DNA of 64,000 nucleotides from DASXKD01 sp963734725. GTDB lineage: Bacteria; Actinomycetota; Actinomycetes; Streptosporangiales; Streptosporangiaceae. Positions within the stretch are counted from its first letter, which is position 1. Every line of letters starts with the position of its first letter. The DNA lies in the NCBI GenBank assembly GCA_963734725.1, contig CAVTIX010000010.1, positions 92,568 through 156,567 on the forward strand. Direction: 5' to 3'. This document shows, piece after piece, positions 25,169 through 33,841 of this stretch. The notes below the pieces were generated by a model. It saw nothing but the letters and a program-made list of their open reading frames with translations. It was not told where the DNA came from and searched no databases. A program made the translations under genes and the position numbers.

Positions 25169-26725
25169 GTGAAGGTAACGCAGCGCTGGCCCACGTGGGT
25201 TCGCCGCCTGGCGTTCGCGGCCGTGCTGATCCTTACCGCGGCCACCCCGGGCATGGCGGCGACCTCATCCTTGTCCCAGTGCCAGCATTCGGGCTGTGAG
25301 AAGGCCGGCGCCGTGCGGTGGATCCGGCCGCTGCCCGGGTCCTGGACTGTGCAGAACGGGATAACGGGGATCACGCCGGCCACCGGCCAGGCGTACGGCG
25401 CGATGGGCGCGCAACTCGCCGCGATCGGTTCCGGGCTGACCGTTTCCGCCTACCGGGCCAGCACCGGCCGGCGGCTCTGGACGACCAGGCTCACCGGGTT
25501 CGCCCCCGGGTCGGCGATCACTGCGGTACGGGTATGGCCGGGCGTCGTCACCGTCGGGGTCACGCCACCGGCTCCGGGCGCCAGCCCGGCGACCGCAACC
25601 ACGCCGGCGACCGGCGCCACGCCCACACCGGGATCCACGTTGTGGCCCGGGCCCACGCCGGCCACGAGCGGCGCGCCGGCGCGAGTGGCCACGCCGAACC
25701 AGAGCGCGCCGGCGCCAGGATCCACGCCGACCCCAATCACCATGCCGACGGAGGCCACGCCGAACCAGAGCGGCGCGCCGGCGCGCGGGGCCACGCCGTC
25801 GCCACGCGCCACGCCGGCTGCGGGGAGCACGCCGTCGCCGGGCGCCGCGCCCGCCACGGGCGGCGGGCCTGCTGCGGCCGGCGGCCCGCCGCGGCGCGAG
25901 GTGGTGCTCCGGGCCAGCACCGGGCGCCAGGTGCGTGCGTACCCGGCCGCCCAGTTCGGCGGGGCGGTTGCGGCCAGCCCTGGCGCCACCGTCGTCGTCG
26001 GGCCACACGCGGTGACCAGCTACGCCAACCGCACCGGCGCCGTGCGCTGGAGCGTCCCTACCGGCCCGGTCCCGCAGGACTGGCAGGTGGGCGGCCGCCA
26101 GCTCTACCTCGCGGTGGCGGCCGACGGTTACCTGGGTTCCGCGCCGGTCACCGCGCTGCGCCGGATCAACCTCGCCACGGGAGCGCAGCGCGTCGTCCGA
26201 CCGCACGGTTCGTCCTATGTCGGCACGCTCAGCCTCGCCTACCAGGGCGTCGTGGTGTTCTCCTCGGCGCGGTGGGCCAAGGCGTACAGCGGCAGCACGG
26301 GCCGGGACTTGTGGCAGTACCCCAATGCGCTGCCTGACACGGTCGACGCGGTCGCCAGGCGGCTCTACCTGCTTTCCGGAAATACGCTCATCGGGGTCGA
26401 TCCGCAGACCGGGACCATCCTGGCCCGGGTCAACGCCGCCTCCTCATCCGGGCTGTACGGGGTCCGCGAGGGCGCCGTTCTCGGCATCGACCACGGCGGG
26501 CTAGGCAAAGCCTGGGCCTACGACATCGCCACGCAGCGGGTGCTCTGGACGAGCCGGCCGCTGCCCTGGCCGCATTACTTCGTGGACCTGTCCGGCATCG
26601 GGGGAAGCGCCCCGCCGGGCGAGGACGCGGTGCTGCTCGCGGTCTGCGGCAAGGTTGGCCCGCAGCCGGCCGGGACTGCGCCGCCTCCGTGCGCCCGGCC
26701 CGAACTGGCCGTGGTCAACCGCTGA
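25169..26725 (+). CDS. Secreted PQQ-like beta-propeller protein with low-complexity insertion
   Basis: 518 residues from a GTG. A Sec signal peptide (WVRRLAFAAVLILTAATPGMAA) is followed by propeller blades with outer-strand motifs (YRASTGRRLWTTRLTG, LRASTGRQVRAY, ANRTGAVRWSVP, YSGSTGRDLWQYP, IGVDPQTGTILARV). Between the first and second blades about 115 residues are Pro/Thr/Ala/Gly-rich, with repeated ATPNQSGAPA-like units, and would form a flexible loop outside the fold. The function is unknown; such proteins often assemble outer complexes or bind ligands. The insertion looks like repeat expansion in GC-rich DNA. Confidence 0.8.
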   Translation: MKVTQRWPTWVRRLAFAAVLILTAATPGMAATSSLSQCQHSGCEKAGAVRWIRPLPGSWTVQNGITGITPATGQAYGAMGAQLAAIGSGLTVSAYRASTGRRLWTTRLTGFAPGSAITAVRVWPGVVTVGVTPPAPGASPATATTPATGATPTPGSTLWPGPTPATSGAPARVATPNQSAPAPGSTPTPITMPTEATPNQSGAPARGATPSPRATPAAGSTPSPGAAPATGGGPAAAGGPPRREVVLRASTGRQVRAYPAAQFGGAVAASPGATVVVGPHAVTSYANRTGAVRWSVPTGPVPQDWQVGGRQLYLAVAADGYLGSAPVTALRRINLATGAQRVVRPHGSSYVGTLSLAYQGVVVFSSARWAKAYSGSTGRDLWQYPNALPDTVDAVARRLYLLSGNTLIGVDPQTGTILARVNAASSSGLYGVREGAVLGIDHGGLGKAWAYDIATQRVLWTSRPLPWPHYFVDLSGIGGSAPPGEDAVLLAVCGKVGPQPAGTAPPPCARPELAVVNR

Positions 26726-26906
26726 TCCGGCGCCTTCAGGCGCTTTCGCCGGCCCGGGGATCACGCGCGCGGGGGACCAGCCGGCCAGCGCAGGCCGTAT
26801 TGCACGAAGCCCCGGGAAGGTAGGACTGTGGGAGGCCCTGCCGGGGCATGTTTGCCGTCCTGGGCTGGTTGCTTTAGAGAGGGGGACTGACCGAAGGAGG
26901 CTTGCG

Positions 26907-28229
26907 ATGAGTGCGCGGCGCCGCCGTCCAGCCGACGGCGGACCCCGGGTGATCGTGGTCGGAGCCGGCTTTGCCGGCCTGGCGGCAGTGAAGGCGCTCG
27001 ACCGCGCGGGCGCGCAGGTGATGCTGGTCGACCGGAACATCTACAGCACCTTTCAGCCCCTGCTGTACCAGGTGGCGACCGGCGGGCTGAATCCCGGTGA
27101 CGTGGCATTCCCGCTGCGGGTGTTCGCGAGCAAGCATGGCGCCAGGTTCCGCCACGGCGAGCTACGGAGCATCGACGCGGCCGGGCGCCGGATCACGCTC
27201 ACCGACGGCGCGGTGCTGGACTATGACTACCTGGTCCTGGGCATTGGGGTGTCCGCCGCGTATTACGGCGTGACCGGCGCCGCGGAGCACACCGTCGGCC
27301 TCTATACCCGCCGCGACGCGGTCGTGCTGCGCGATCACGTCCTGGACCGGCTGGACCGGCTGGACGTCGCGGGCCCGGGCGAGGCCGTCAACTTCACCGT
27401 GGTAGGCGGCGGGGCCACCGGTGTGGAGCTGGCCGGGGCCCTGGCCGAGCTGCGTGCCCTGGACGACGCCTTCCCCGAGGTGGACCGGGCGGACGAGAAC
27501 ATCCGGCTGGTCGAGATGGCCCCCGCGCTGCTTGAGCCGTTCCACCCGAAACTCCAGGCCTACGCGCTCGCGGAACTGCGCCACCGGGGCGTGGACGTGC
27601 ACCTGAACTCCAAGATCAGGGAGATCACCGAGGACCGGGTGATCCTGGAGAACGGGGACGAGCTGCCCAGCGATGTCACGGTCTGGGCGGCCGGGGTGTC
27701 CGCGCCGGCCGGACTGTCCCACTGGGGGCTGCCGCAGGGCCGGGGCGGCCGGATCGAGGTCGGGCCCGACCTGCGGGTCGCAGGCCAGGACCGGATCTTC
27801 GCCACCGGCGACATCGCGCTGATCGAGGACCAGGCGCTGCCGCAGGTCGCCCAGCCGGCCATCCAGTCCGGACGGCACGCCGGGAAGCAGATCGCGCGCC
27901 TGATCGCGGGCCAGCCGACGCAGCCGTTCCGCTATCACGACAAGGGCATCATGGCCACCATCGGCCGGCGCAGCGCGGTCGTCGAACTCCCGCCCGGCGT
28001 GCGGATCCACGGCACGCTCGCCTGGCTGGCCTGGCTGGGACTGCACCTGTTCTACCTGCTGGGCGGGCGTAACAGGCTGTCCGCCATGCTCAACCTGTCC
28101 TACCGGTACCTGATCTGGGGCCACGGCGGCGGCGTGATCGTCGGCGACGACCCGGCCGCCGCCCTGCCCGGCGGGCCGCCGCAGCTGCTGCCGGGTGCCG
28201 CGGCGGGTTCCGGGCGGCCGTCCCGGTGA
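26907..28229 (+). CDS. NAD(P)/FAD-dependent oxidoreductase, type II NADH dehydrogenase-like
   Basis: 440 residues. FAD-binding VIVVGAGFAGLAAVKALDRA at the N-terminus, YDYLVLGIGVSAAYYGVTGA, the NADH-binding NFTVVGGGATGVELAGALAE, and the flavin-contacting IFATGDIALIEDQALPQVAQ. The C-terminal amphipathic/hydrophobic part (LAWLAWLGLHLFYLLGG) is the membrane anchor typical of NDH-2, which oxidises NADH and reduces menaquinone without pumping protons. AAGGAGG six bases before the ATG supports the start. Confidence 0.93.
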   Translation: MSARRRRPADGGPRVIVVGAGFAGLAAVKALDRAGAQVMLVDRNIYSTFQPLLYQVATGGLNPGDVAFPLRVFASKHGARFRHGELRSIDAAGRRITLTDGAVLDYDYLVLGIGVSAAYYGVTGAAEHTVGLYTRRDAVVLRDHVLDRLDRLDVAGPGEAVNFTVVGGGATGVELAGALAELRALDDAFPEVDRADENIRLVEMAPALLEPFHPKLQAYALAELRHRGVDVHLNSKIREITEDRVILENGDELPSDVTVWAAGVSAPAGLSHWGLPQGRGGRIEVGPDLRVAGQDRIFATGDIALIEDQALPQVAQPAIQSGRHAGKQIARLIAGQPTQPFRYHDKGIMATIGRRSAVVELPPGVRIHGTLAWLAWLGLHLFYLLGGRNRLSAMLNLSYRYLIWGHGGGVIVGDDPAAALPGGPPQLLPGAAAGSGRPSR

Positions 28230-28248
28230 GTGCTGCTTAACTAGGACC

Positions 28249-28959
28249 ATGCCCCCAGCTGCCGAGAGGCCCAGCATGCCCGCGTCCCTGGCCCGCCCGC
28301 CGGCTACCCCGCCCGAGCGGCTGGCGGCGGGCCCGCTGGTGCTGCGCCGGGTAGAGGCCGATGACGCGGCCGTCATCGCGGCAGCGGTGGGCGCGAGCCT
28401 GGAACACCTGCGCCCGTGGATGGCATGGGCCACGCCGGAGGCGGCCGACGTCAGGACTCAGCTGCTGCGGGTGGCCGAGGCCGACGAGCTCTGGGAGACG
28501 GGCGCCGGGTTCATCTACGTGATGATCGCCCGCGACGGGGCGCTGGACAGCCCGCCGGGGCCGGCCGGTAGCAGGGGCGACCCGGACGGCGAGTTCGTCG
28601 GGACGATCGGGATGCACCGCAGGGCCGCCGACGACGCCGTGGAGATCGGCTACTGGATCGCCTCGGCCAAGACGCGGCGCGGCTACGCGACCGCGGCGGC
28701 CCGGGCGCTCACCCCGGTGGCGCTGGAGCTGTCCGGCGCCGGGCGGGTGGAGATCCACTGCGATGTGGCCAACACCGCGAGCGCTGCCATCCCGCGCAAG
28801 CTCGGTTACCGGCTGGACCGGGTAGAGGCGCACGAACGGGAGGCGCCGGGGGAGCGGGGCCGCCGGATGATCTGGCTGTGGGACCCGCCCGGCGGGGCTG
28901 CGGGGGCCGAGTGGTCCACCGGGCCGGCGGGCCGCACGGCGCGGGCAGGTTCCCGATGA
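28249..28959 (+). CDS. GNAT family N-acetyltransferase
   Basis: 236 residues. The GNAT acetyl-CoA region is VEIGYWIASAKTRRGYATAA with the following RVEIHCDVANTASAAIPRKL, resembling RimJ/RimL-type acetyltransferases that modify protein N-termini or small amines. The C-terminal 20 residues are low complexity. The ATG at 28249 follows only a short leader and may be leaderless; an ATG at 28276 with GAGAGG upstream is the alternative. The stop overlaps the next gene's start (ATGA). Confidence 0.85.
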   Translation: MPPAAERPSMPASLARPPATPPERLAAGPLVLRRVEADDAAVIAAAVGASLEHLRPWMAWATPEAADVRTQLLRVAEADELWETGAGFIYVMIARDGALDSPPGPAGSRGDPDGEFVGTIGMHRRAADDAVEIGYWIASAKTRRGYATAAARALTPVALELSGAGRVEIHCDVANTASAAIPRKLGYRLDRVEAHEREAPGERGRRMIWLWDPPGGAAGAEWSTGPAGRTARAGSR

Positions 28960-30113
28960 CCGGCCGGCGCACGGCACGGGGCCGCCGTGCGTTGCTGGCC
29001 CGCGGCGCGGCGCTGGGGGCGTGCGGCCTGGCCCTGGCGGCGTGCACCAGCGGCGCGTCGGGGGCGTCAGCCCCGGGCGGGACCGGGCAGCCGGGCAGCG
29101 GCATGCAGGCGGAGCATAACCCGGCGCTGGACACCGGTAGCTCGCTGGGCGGCGTGCGGGCCCCGGGCTTCCGGCTGGTCAACCAGTTCGGCCAGCAGAT
29201 GGCGCTGAGCCAGTTCCGCGGCAAGGCGGTCGTGCTCGCGTTCGTCGACTCCGAGTGCACCACGATCTGCCCGCTGACGACGGCGAGCATGGTGGAAGCG
29301 AAGCAGCTTCTCGGCGCCGCCGGCAGCCAGGTCCAGCTGCTCGGCGTGGACGCCAACCCGCAAGCCACCAGCGTGTCCGACGTCATGGCCTACTCCCGGG
29401 CGCACAGCATGGTGAACCAGTGGGACTTCCTGACCGGTAGCCTGCCCCAGCTCCAGGCGGTCTGGCGGGGCTTTCACATCGCGGTCCAGATCGAGCGCGG
29501 GATGATCGATCACACCCCGGCGCTGTTCGTCATCGACCCACAGGGCCGCGAGCGGACGGTCTACCTCACCCAGATGAACTACGCCAGCATCACCCAGGCC
29601 GCGCAGATACTCGCCCAGCGCGTGTCCAGCCTGCTGCCCGGGCGCCCGCCACTGGCCAACCGCGGCTCGCTGGCGTACATCTCGGGCCTCACCCCGGCGA
29701 AGCGCGTCACGCTGCCCGGTGTCCCGTCCTGTTCGGTAACCCTGGGGCCCGGCCTGCCTAGGCTCGTCATGTTCTTCGCCACCTGGGTGGCGGAGACATC
29801 CGACCTGCGGGCGCACCTGCTCGCCCTCAACTCCTACGCGCGTGCCGCCCGCCACGGCCGCCTGCCGGGGCTGGTCGCGGTGGACGAGGCGAGCACGGAA
29901 CCGTCACCGGCCACGGCAGCCGCCTACCTCAAGGGCCTCGGCACGCCGCTGCGCTACCCGGTGGCGGCCGACCCCACGGGCCGGGTCGCCGACGGGTACG
30001 GGGTGCAGGACCAGCCGTGGTTCGCGCTGATCTCGGCCACCGGGAAGGTCATCTGGAAGCACGACGGCTGGCTGGGCGCCCGGGCGCTGGAGGCCGCAGC
30101 GCGCCGGACCTGA
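28956..30113 (+). CDS. SCO1/SenC-type redoxin lipoprotein with second, cysteine-less thioredoxin domain
   Basis: 385 residues. A twin-arginine-like start (GRRTARGRR) and lipobox LALAAC give a lipoprotein with Cys30 as anchor. The first thioredoxin-fold domain has the SCO-type CxxxC (ECTTICPLT) and the later HTPALFVIDPQGR loop; SCO proteins bind copper and help assemble cytochrome oxidase. From about residue 240 a second thioredoxin-like domain begins (MFFATWVAETSD ... PWFALISATGKVIWKHDGWL). There the redox WCxxC is replaced by WVAET, so it cannot do disulphide chemistry. Coupled to the GNAT gene by ATGA. Confidence 0.85.
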   Translation: MTGRRTARGRRALLARGAALGACGLALAACTSGASGASAPGGTGQPGSGMQAEHNPALDTGSSLGGVRAPGFRLVNQFGQQMALSQFRGKAVVLAFVDSECTTICPLTTASMVEAKQLLGAAGSQVQLLGVDANPQATSVSDVMAYSRAHSMVNQWDFLTGSLPQLQAVWRGFHIAVQIERGMIDHTPALFVIDPQGRERTVYLTQMNYASITQAAQILAQRVSSLLPGRPPLANRGSLAYISGLTPAKRVTLPGVPSCSVTLGPGLPRLVMFFATWVAETSDLRAHLLALNSYARAARHGRLPGLVAVDEASTEPSPATAAAYLKGLGTPLRYPVAADPTGRVADGYGVQDQPWFALISATGKVIWKHDGWLGARALEAAARRT

Positions 30114-30176
30114 TCTCCTGGGCCCGAAGGGACGGCCAGCGACGAGGCGGAACTGCTGGCGACGAAGGCGGGACGG

Positions 30177-30608
30177 CTAGCAGGCGAAGGCGGGGAAGGC
30201 GGGGATCCGGATCCTCGCCCGGCACAGGAGGGCCCGGGCCATCAGGTCGCGGGACTTGACGACCAGTTCCCGCGCGGCGGGGGCCTTGCCCCCCGGCACG
30301 TGCCGCTGGGTGCCCGGGAAGCCGAACGCGATGGTCAGGGCACAGGCTACGGCTGTCAGGGCGGCGGGCAGCAACACCATGGCGCGGACCCGGGCAGCGG
30401 GCCGCCGGGCAATCCACCGGAACCAGTACGCCAGCGCGCCGAGCCGGGCGGCCACCGGCCGGACCGCGACCTGCTCGATCCACGGCATCTTCTCGGTCAG
30501 CGTCAGGCGGGTGAAGATTGAGAACAGCGAGACGAGGCGGGGATCGGATTCGGAGAGCTTGCCCTCGATCGACTCCAAAGCGCGCTGCTGACCGATGGGT
30601 AGGCTCAT
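30177..30608 (-). CDS. DUF3040 family membrane protein
   Basis: 143 residues. The N-terminus LPIGQQRALESIEGKLSESD followed by DPRLVSLFSIFTRLT is characteristic of DUF3040, small actinobacterial proteins with a membrane segment; here VRAMVLLPAALTAVACALTI. Function unknown. The ATG at 30608 was chosen over one at 30617, with GGGAG nine bases upstream. It converges with the redoxin gene 63 bases away. Confidence 0.83.
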   Translation of the reverse strand: MSLPIGQQRALESIEGKLSESDPRLVSLFSIFTRLTLTEKMPWIEQVAVRPVAARLGALAYWFRWIARRPAARVRAMVLLPAALTAVACALTIAFGFPGTQRHVPGGKAPAARELVVKSRDLMARALLCRARIRIPAFPAFAC

Positions 30609-30814
30609 CTCGAACATCTCCCGCTCTGCTGTCTTCGCCTGGGTTGCCGGTGCCGTAGGGGTTCTACGTTACCGGCCAGGAATGCCCGATGACCGGCGGG
30701 TTCGGCTACCGGTGCCGGCCGGGCCACCATGGGCGGAGATTACCCAGGGAAACGGCGTTTATCCGCGCCGCGACGGGCCGGCAGGGTAGCTTTCCTCTCC
30801 TTCGTGCAATACGG

Positions 30815-31492
30815 CTACACCGGGATCGCCGCTCCCGACACCAGATGGGCCTGCGGGGAAGCCAGGAACAGGTAGGCCCGGGCGATGTCATCGACCCCGG
30901 GCCATGACACGTGGTCGGCGTCCGGCATCGCGGCCCGGTTCGCCGGGGTGTCGATGATGCTCGGGACGACGCAGTTGACGGTGATCGCGGTGCCCCTGGT
31001 CTCGTCCGCGGCCATCGCCACCAGGTGCAGCACGCCGAGCTTGCTCACCGAGTAGGCGAATCCCTGGCCCCGGGTCACCTGCGCCGCCCGGCTCGCGGTG
31101 TGCACGATCCGGCCCTCGCCGGCGCGCCGCAGAACAGCCAGCGCGTGCTTGGTCACCAGGGCGGCGCTGACCAGGTTCAGGTTGAGCTGGGTGGTCAGCT
31201 CATCCTGGTCGAGGGCGTCCAGCCGGGTGTGCGGCGCGTAGCCCCCGATTGTGTTGACCACCGCCCAGGGCGCCGGTTCCTCGCGGAACAGGTTGCTGAG
31301 CGCGGCGTCGTCCAGGACGTCCACCTGGCGATAACGCACGCCGTCCAGGCGCCGGCCGGGCTTGGGCAAGTGCCGGTCGGCGCCGGAGACCGAGGCCCCG
31401 GCCGCGGCGAAGGCCGCGGCCAGGCCCCCGCCGAGCGCCCCTGCCGCGCCGAACACCAGCACGCTCCGGCCCGCGTACCCGGTCTCTGCCAT
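30815..31492 (-). CDS. SDR family oxidoreductase
   Basis: 225 residues. The cofactor loop is VFGAAGALGGGLAAAF, an atypical GxxGxxG more like dihydropteridine-reductase-type SDRs; the active-site region has HTASRAAQV and Tyr/Lys in AYSVSKLG. The C-terminus stops at LVSGAAIPV, shorter than classical members. Substrate unknown. GGGAGAGG lies just upstream of the ATG. It follows the DedA gene by 26 bases on the same strand, so they are probably co-transcribed. Confidence 0.88.
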   Translation of the reverse strand: MAETGYAGRSVLVFGAAGALGGGLAAAFAAAGASVSGADRHLPKPGRRLDGVRYRQVDVLDDAALSNLFREEPAPWAVVNTIGGYAPHTRLDALDQDELTTQLNLNLVSAALVTKHALAVLRRAGEGRIVHTASRAAQVTRGQGFAYSVSKLGVLHLVAMAADETRGTAITVNCVVPSIIDTPANRAAMPDADHVSWPGVDDIARAYLFLASPQAHLVSGAAIPV

Positions 31493-31518
31493 GGTCACCT
31501 CTCCCTTGGCCTTCTTGG

Positions 31519-32202
31519 TCAGCCCTTCCTGGCGTCCGGGGCCTTCCTGATATCCGGTGGCGAGCCCGGATCCGCGGCCGCGGCGCGGCGCCTCCGGCGC
31601 AGGACGGCACGCGTGATCCAGGCGGCGACCAGGACCCCCAGCGCGATCAGCAGGTACAGCGAATAGCGCACGATGTCGGTGTAGATGGTCCCGATATGGT
31701 CGCCGGCCAGGTAGCCGAGCGGCGCCCAGAGCGCGACCCAGAGGGCGGCGCCGATCGCGGTGAAGACGAGGAAGCGCCGCCACGGCATCTCTGCGGTCCC
31801 GGCGATGATGCCCGCCGCCTGGCGCAGCCCTTCGAAGAACCGCGCGGTGATCACGACCACGCCGCCGCGGCGCTCAAAGAACCGCTCGGCCTTCTCCAGC
31901 CGCTCCGGGGTCAAGAACACGTACTTGCCGAACCGCAGCACGAGCGCATGGCCGCCGAAGTACCCGATCGCGTAACCGATGCAGTTGCCCACGATCGCCG
32001 CGAGCACCGCGATGACGCCCACCGCGACGATGCTCAGCCGGCCAGTGCCCGCGTAGACCGAAGCGGCGACCAGGATCGTCTCGCCGGGCGCGGGCACCCC
32101 GAAGTTCTCCAACAGGATGAGCCCGGCGACCGCCAGGTACCCGTAGTTGTCGAGCACCGGCGCCACCGCCCCCAGGAGCCCGGGCAGCGGAGTCGCGGAC
32201 AT
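31519..32202 (-). CDS. DedA family membrane protein
   Basis: 227 residues. Conserved DedA features: ENFGVPAPGETILVAASVYA, a glycine-rich NCIGYAIGYFGG, FFERRGGVVVITARFFEGLR and MPWRRFLVFTAIGAALWVAL. These membrane proteins act as lipid scramblases/undecaprenyl phosphate or phospholipid translocases and affect envelope stress resistance. The ATG at the 5' end is the only good start. It is divergent from the Rieske oxygenase gene, 153 bases away. Confidence 0.94.
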   Translation of the reverse strand: MSATPLPGLLGAVAPVLDNYGYLAVAGLILLENFGVPAPGETILVAASVYAGTGRLSIVAVGVIAVLAAIVGNCIGYAIGYFGGHALVLRFGKYVFLTPERLEKAERFFERRGGVVVITARFFEGLRQAAGIIAGTAEMPWRRFLVFTAIGAALWVALWAPLGYLAGDHIGTIYTDIVRYSLYLLIALGVLVAAWITRAVLRRRRRAAAADPGSPPDIRKAPDARKG

Positions 32203-32355
32203 GATGGCGCCTTTCGGTGTGGGCGGCCCGCGCAGCGGTCAAGTCCCCGGCGCGGTGCCAGGATGCCGAAGTTACCGATACCTCTCTACCAGCCCGGGAC
32301 CACTGCGGGGTGTAATGGCCGGATGAGTGGCCTAAACAGGGGGAAGGACGGCGCC

Positions 32356-33423
32356 ATGCGAGCTCCGGGGGCCTTCGCCGACATGGTGGCGTTGCGGGAA
32401 GCCTGGCACCCGGCCGCGTTCGCGCGCGACCTCGCCGACCGTCCGGCACACGCCGACCTGCTCGGCCAGCCGCTGGTGCTGTGGCGCGGGCCGGATGGCC
32501 GGCCACGGGCCAACTCCGACCTGTGCGTGCACCGGGGCACCGCGCTGTCCCTCGGCTGGGTCAGCGGCGACGAACTGGTCTGCCCCTACCACGGCTGGCG
32601 TTACCGCGCCGACGGCCGTTGCGCGGCGATACCCCAGCTCGAAGACCCATCCCGGGTCCCGCCCAAGGCGCGCATCGGCGCGTTCGCCTGCCAGGAGCGG
32701 TACGGGCTGGTGTGGGTGGCGCTGGCCGAGCCGCGCTGGCCGCTGCCCGAGGCGCCGGAACTGGAAGACGGGTCCTGGGCGCTGGTGACCGCGGGCCCGT
32801 ACCGCTGGCGCTGCGACGCGGCCCGCCAGGTGGAGAACTTCACCGACTTCGGGCATTTCCCGTGGGTGCACCCGGGCTTGCTCGGCGACCCGGACCGGCC
32901 GGTCGTGCCGCGCCACGAGGTCCGCACCGAGGGCAACGTGCTGCATTACTCGATCGTCCGGCCGGAGGCGGCCAACACCGACGACTTCCCGGTTTTTGGC
33001 AACGAGCAGGCCGGGCCGCCCGAGCGGCGCAGCAGCTACGAGCTGCACCTGCCGTACACGATCGTGCTGCGCCTCGGGTGGGGCGGCGAGCGCGGGATGG
33101 TCTACTTCTTCGCTTCCCAGCCGGTCGCCGCCGACCGCAGCGTCGGCTATGTGATCATCGGCCGCAACTACAACCTCGACCAGCCGGACCGGGTGATCCA
33201 GGAGTTCGAGGACACCATCTTCGGCCAGGACCAGGTAGTCGTGGAGTCGCAGCGGCCCGAGCAGGTGCCCTTCGACCTGGCGGCCGAGTTGCACCTGAAG
33301 TTCGACGCGGTGGCGGTCGCCTACCGCAAGGCGATGCGGGCGCTCGGGCTGGCCACCAGCGACCCGGCGGGAACGGCGGGAGCGCCGCGGGCTAAGGGCG
33401 GGCCCGGGCTTCCTCGATCGTGA
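32356..33423 (+). CDS. Rieske non-haem iron oxygenase, alpha subunit type
   Basis: 355 residues. The Rieske [2Fe-2S] ligands are Cys57, His59, Cys76 and His79 (CVHRG ... CPYHGW). The mononuclear iron site is NFTDFGHFPWVH with His167 and His172, preceded by bridging Asp164. The layout matches the vanillate demethylase/phthalate-dioxygenase-like group, which demethylates or hydroxylates aromatic or steroid-like compounds using a separate reductase, not present nearby. An ATG at 32323 in frame would add 11 residues; 32356 was chosen for its GGAAG. The 3' end overlaps the convergent DksA-like gene by 32 bases. Confidence 0.9.
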   Translation: MRAPGAFADMVALREAWHPAAFARDLADRPAHADLLGQPLVLWRGPDGRPRANSDLCVHRGTALSLGWVSGDELVCPYHGWRYRADGRCAAIPQLEDPSRVPPKARIGAFACQERYGLVWVALAEPRWPLPEAPELEDGSWALVTAGPYRWRCDAARQVENFTDFGHFPWVHPGLLGDPDRPVVPRHEVRTEGNVLHYSIVRPEAANTDDFPVFGNEQAGPPERRSSYELHLPYTIVLRLGWGGERGMVYFFASQPVAADRSVGYVIIGRNYNLDQPDRVIQEFEDTIFGQDQVVVESQRPEQVPFDLAAELHLKFDAVAVAYRKAMRALGLATSDPAGTAGAPRAKGGPGLPRS

Positions 33424-33739
33424 GTTCCGCCGCGGGATCGGCCTCCAGCCGCTCCTCGGGAATCGGCTGGCCGCTGCGCACCGAACGGCCGTACGTGCCG
33501 TCGTCCAGCCGCTTCAGGGCGCGGTTCAGGGCGTCCAGCCGCTCCCGCAGGGTCTCAGCGACGGAGTCGTCCTGACCCTCGGCGGTCAGCGACAGGGCGG
33601 CGTCCTCGATGTCACCCGTCTCGGCCACCTCATCCTCTGTCTCCCGGTCTTCTTGGCCTGCCCGTTCGGTGTCCCGGAGCAGGCCTTCCACCTCGGCGCG
33701 CTCGGCCAGCAACCGCGCCCGCGTTTGCTCGTTGTCCAT
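33392..33739 (-). CDS. TraR/DksA-like protein lacking the zinc-finger cysteines
   Basis: 115 residues. The arrangement is that of TraR/DksA proteins: an N-terminal helical hairpin (ERAEVEGLLRDTERAGQ with acidic tip) and a C-terminal TYGRSVRSGQPIPEERLEAD followed by LTIEEARARP. In ordinary members the corresponding positions are Cys-x-x-Cys and, about 18 residues later, a second Cys pair; here they are Ser, Ser, Thr and Glu, so no zinc can be bound. DksA-family proteins enter the RNA polymerase secondary channel. Whether this variant still folds and binds is unknown. Confidence 0.85.
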   Translation of the reverse strand: MDNEQTRARLLAERAEVEGLLRDTERAGQEDRETEDEVAETGDIEDAALSLTAEGQDDSVAETLRERLDALNRALKRLDDGTYGRSVRSGQPIPEERLEADPAAELTIEEARARP

Positions 33740-33841
33740 GGACCGCAAGAGTAACCGGAACCCGCAGCCTTCCCCGTCCGGTCTCCCAACCGCGTTCGCG
33801 ATCATGACTTAGGCGGCGCTAGGGCACCCCGGATCTCATGA

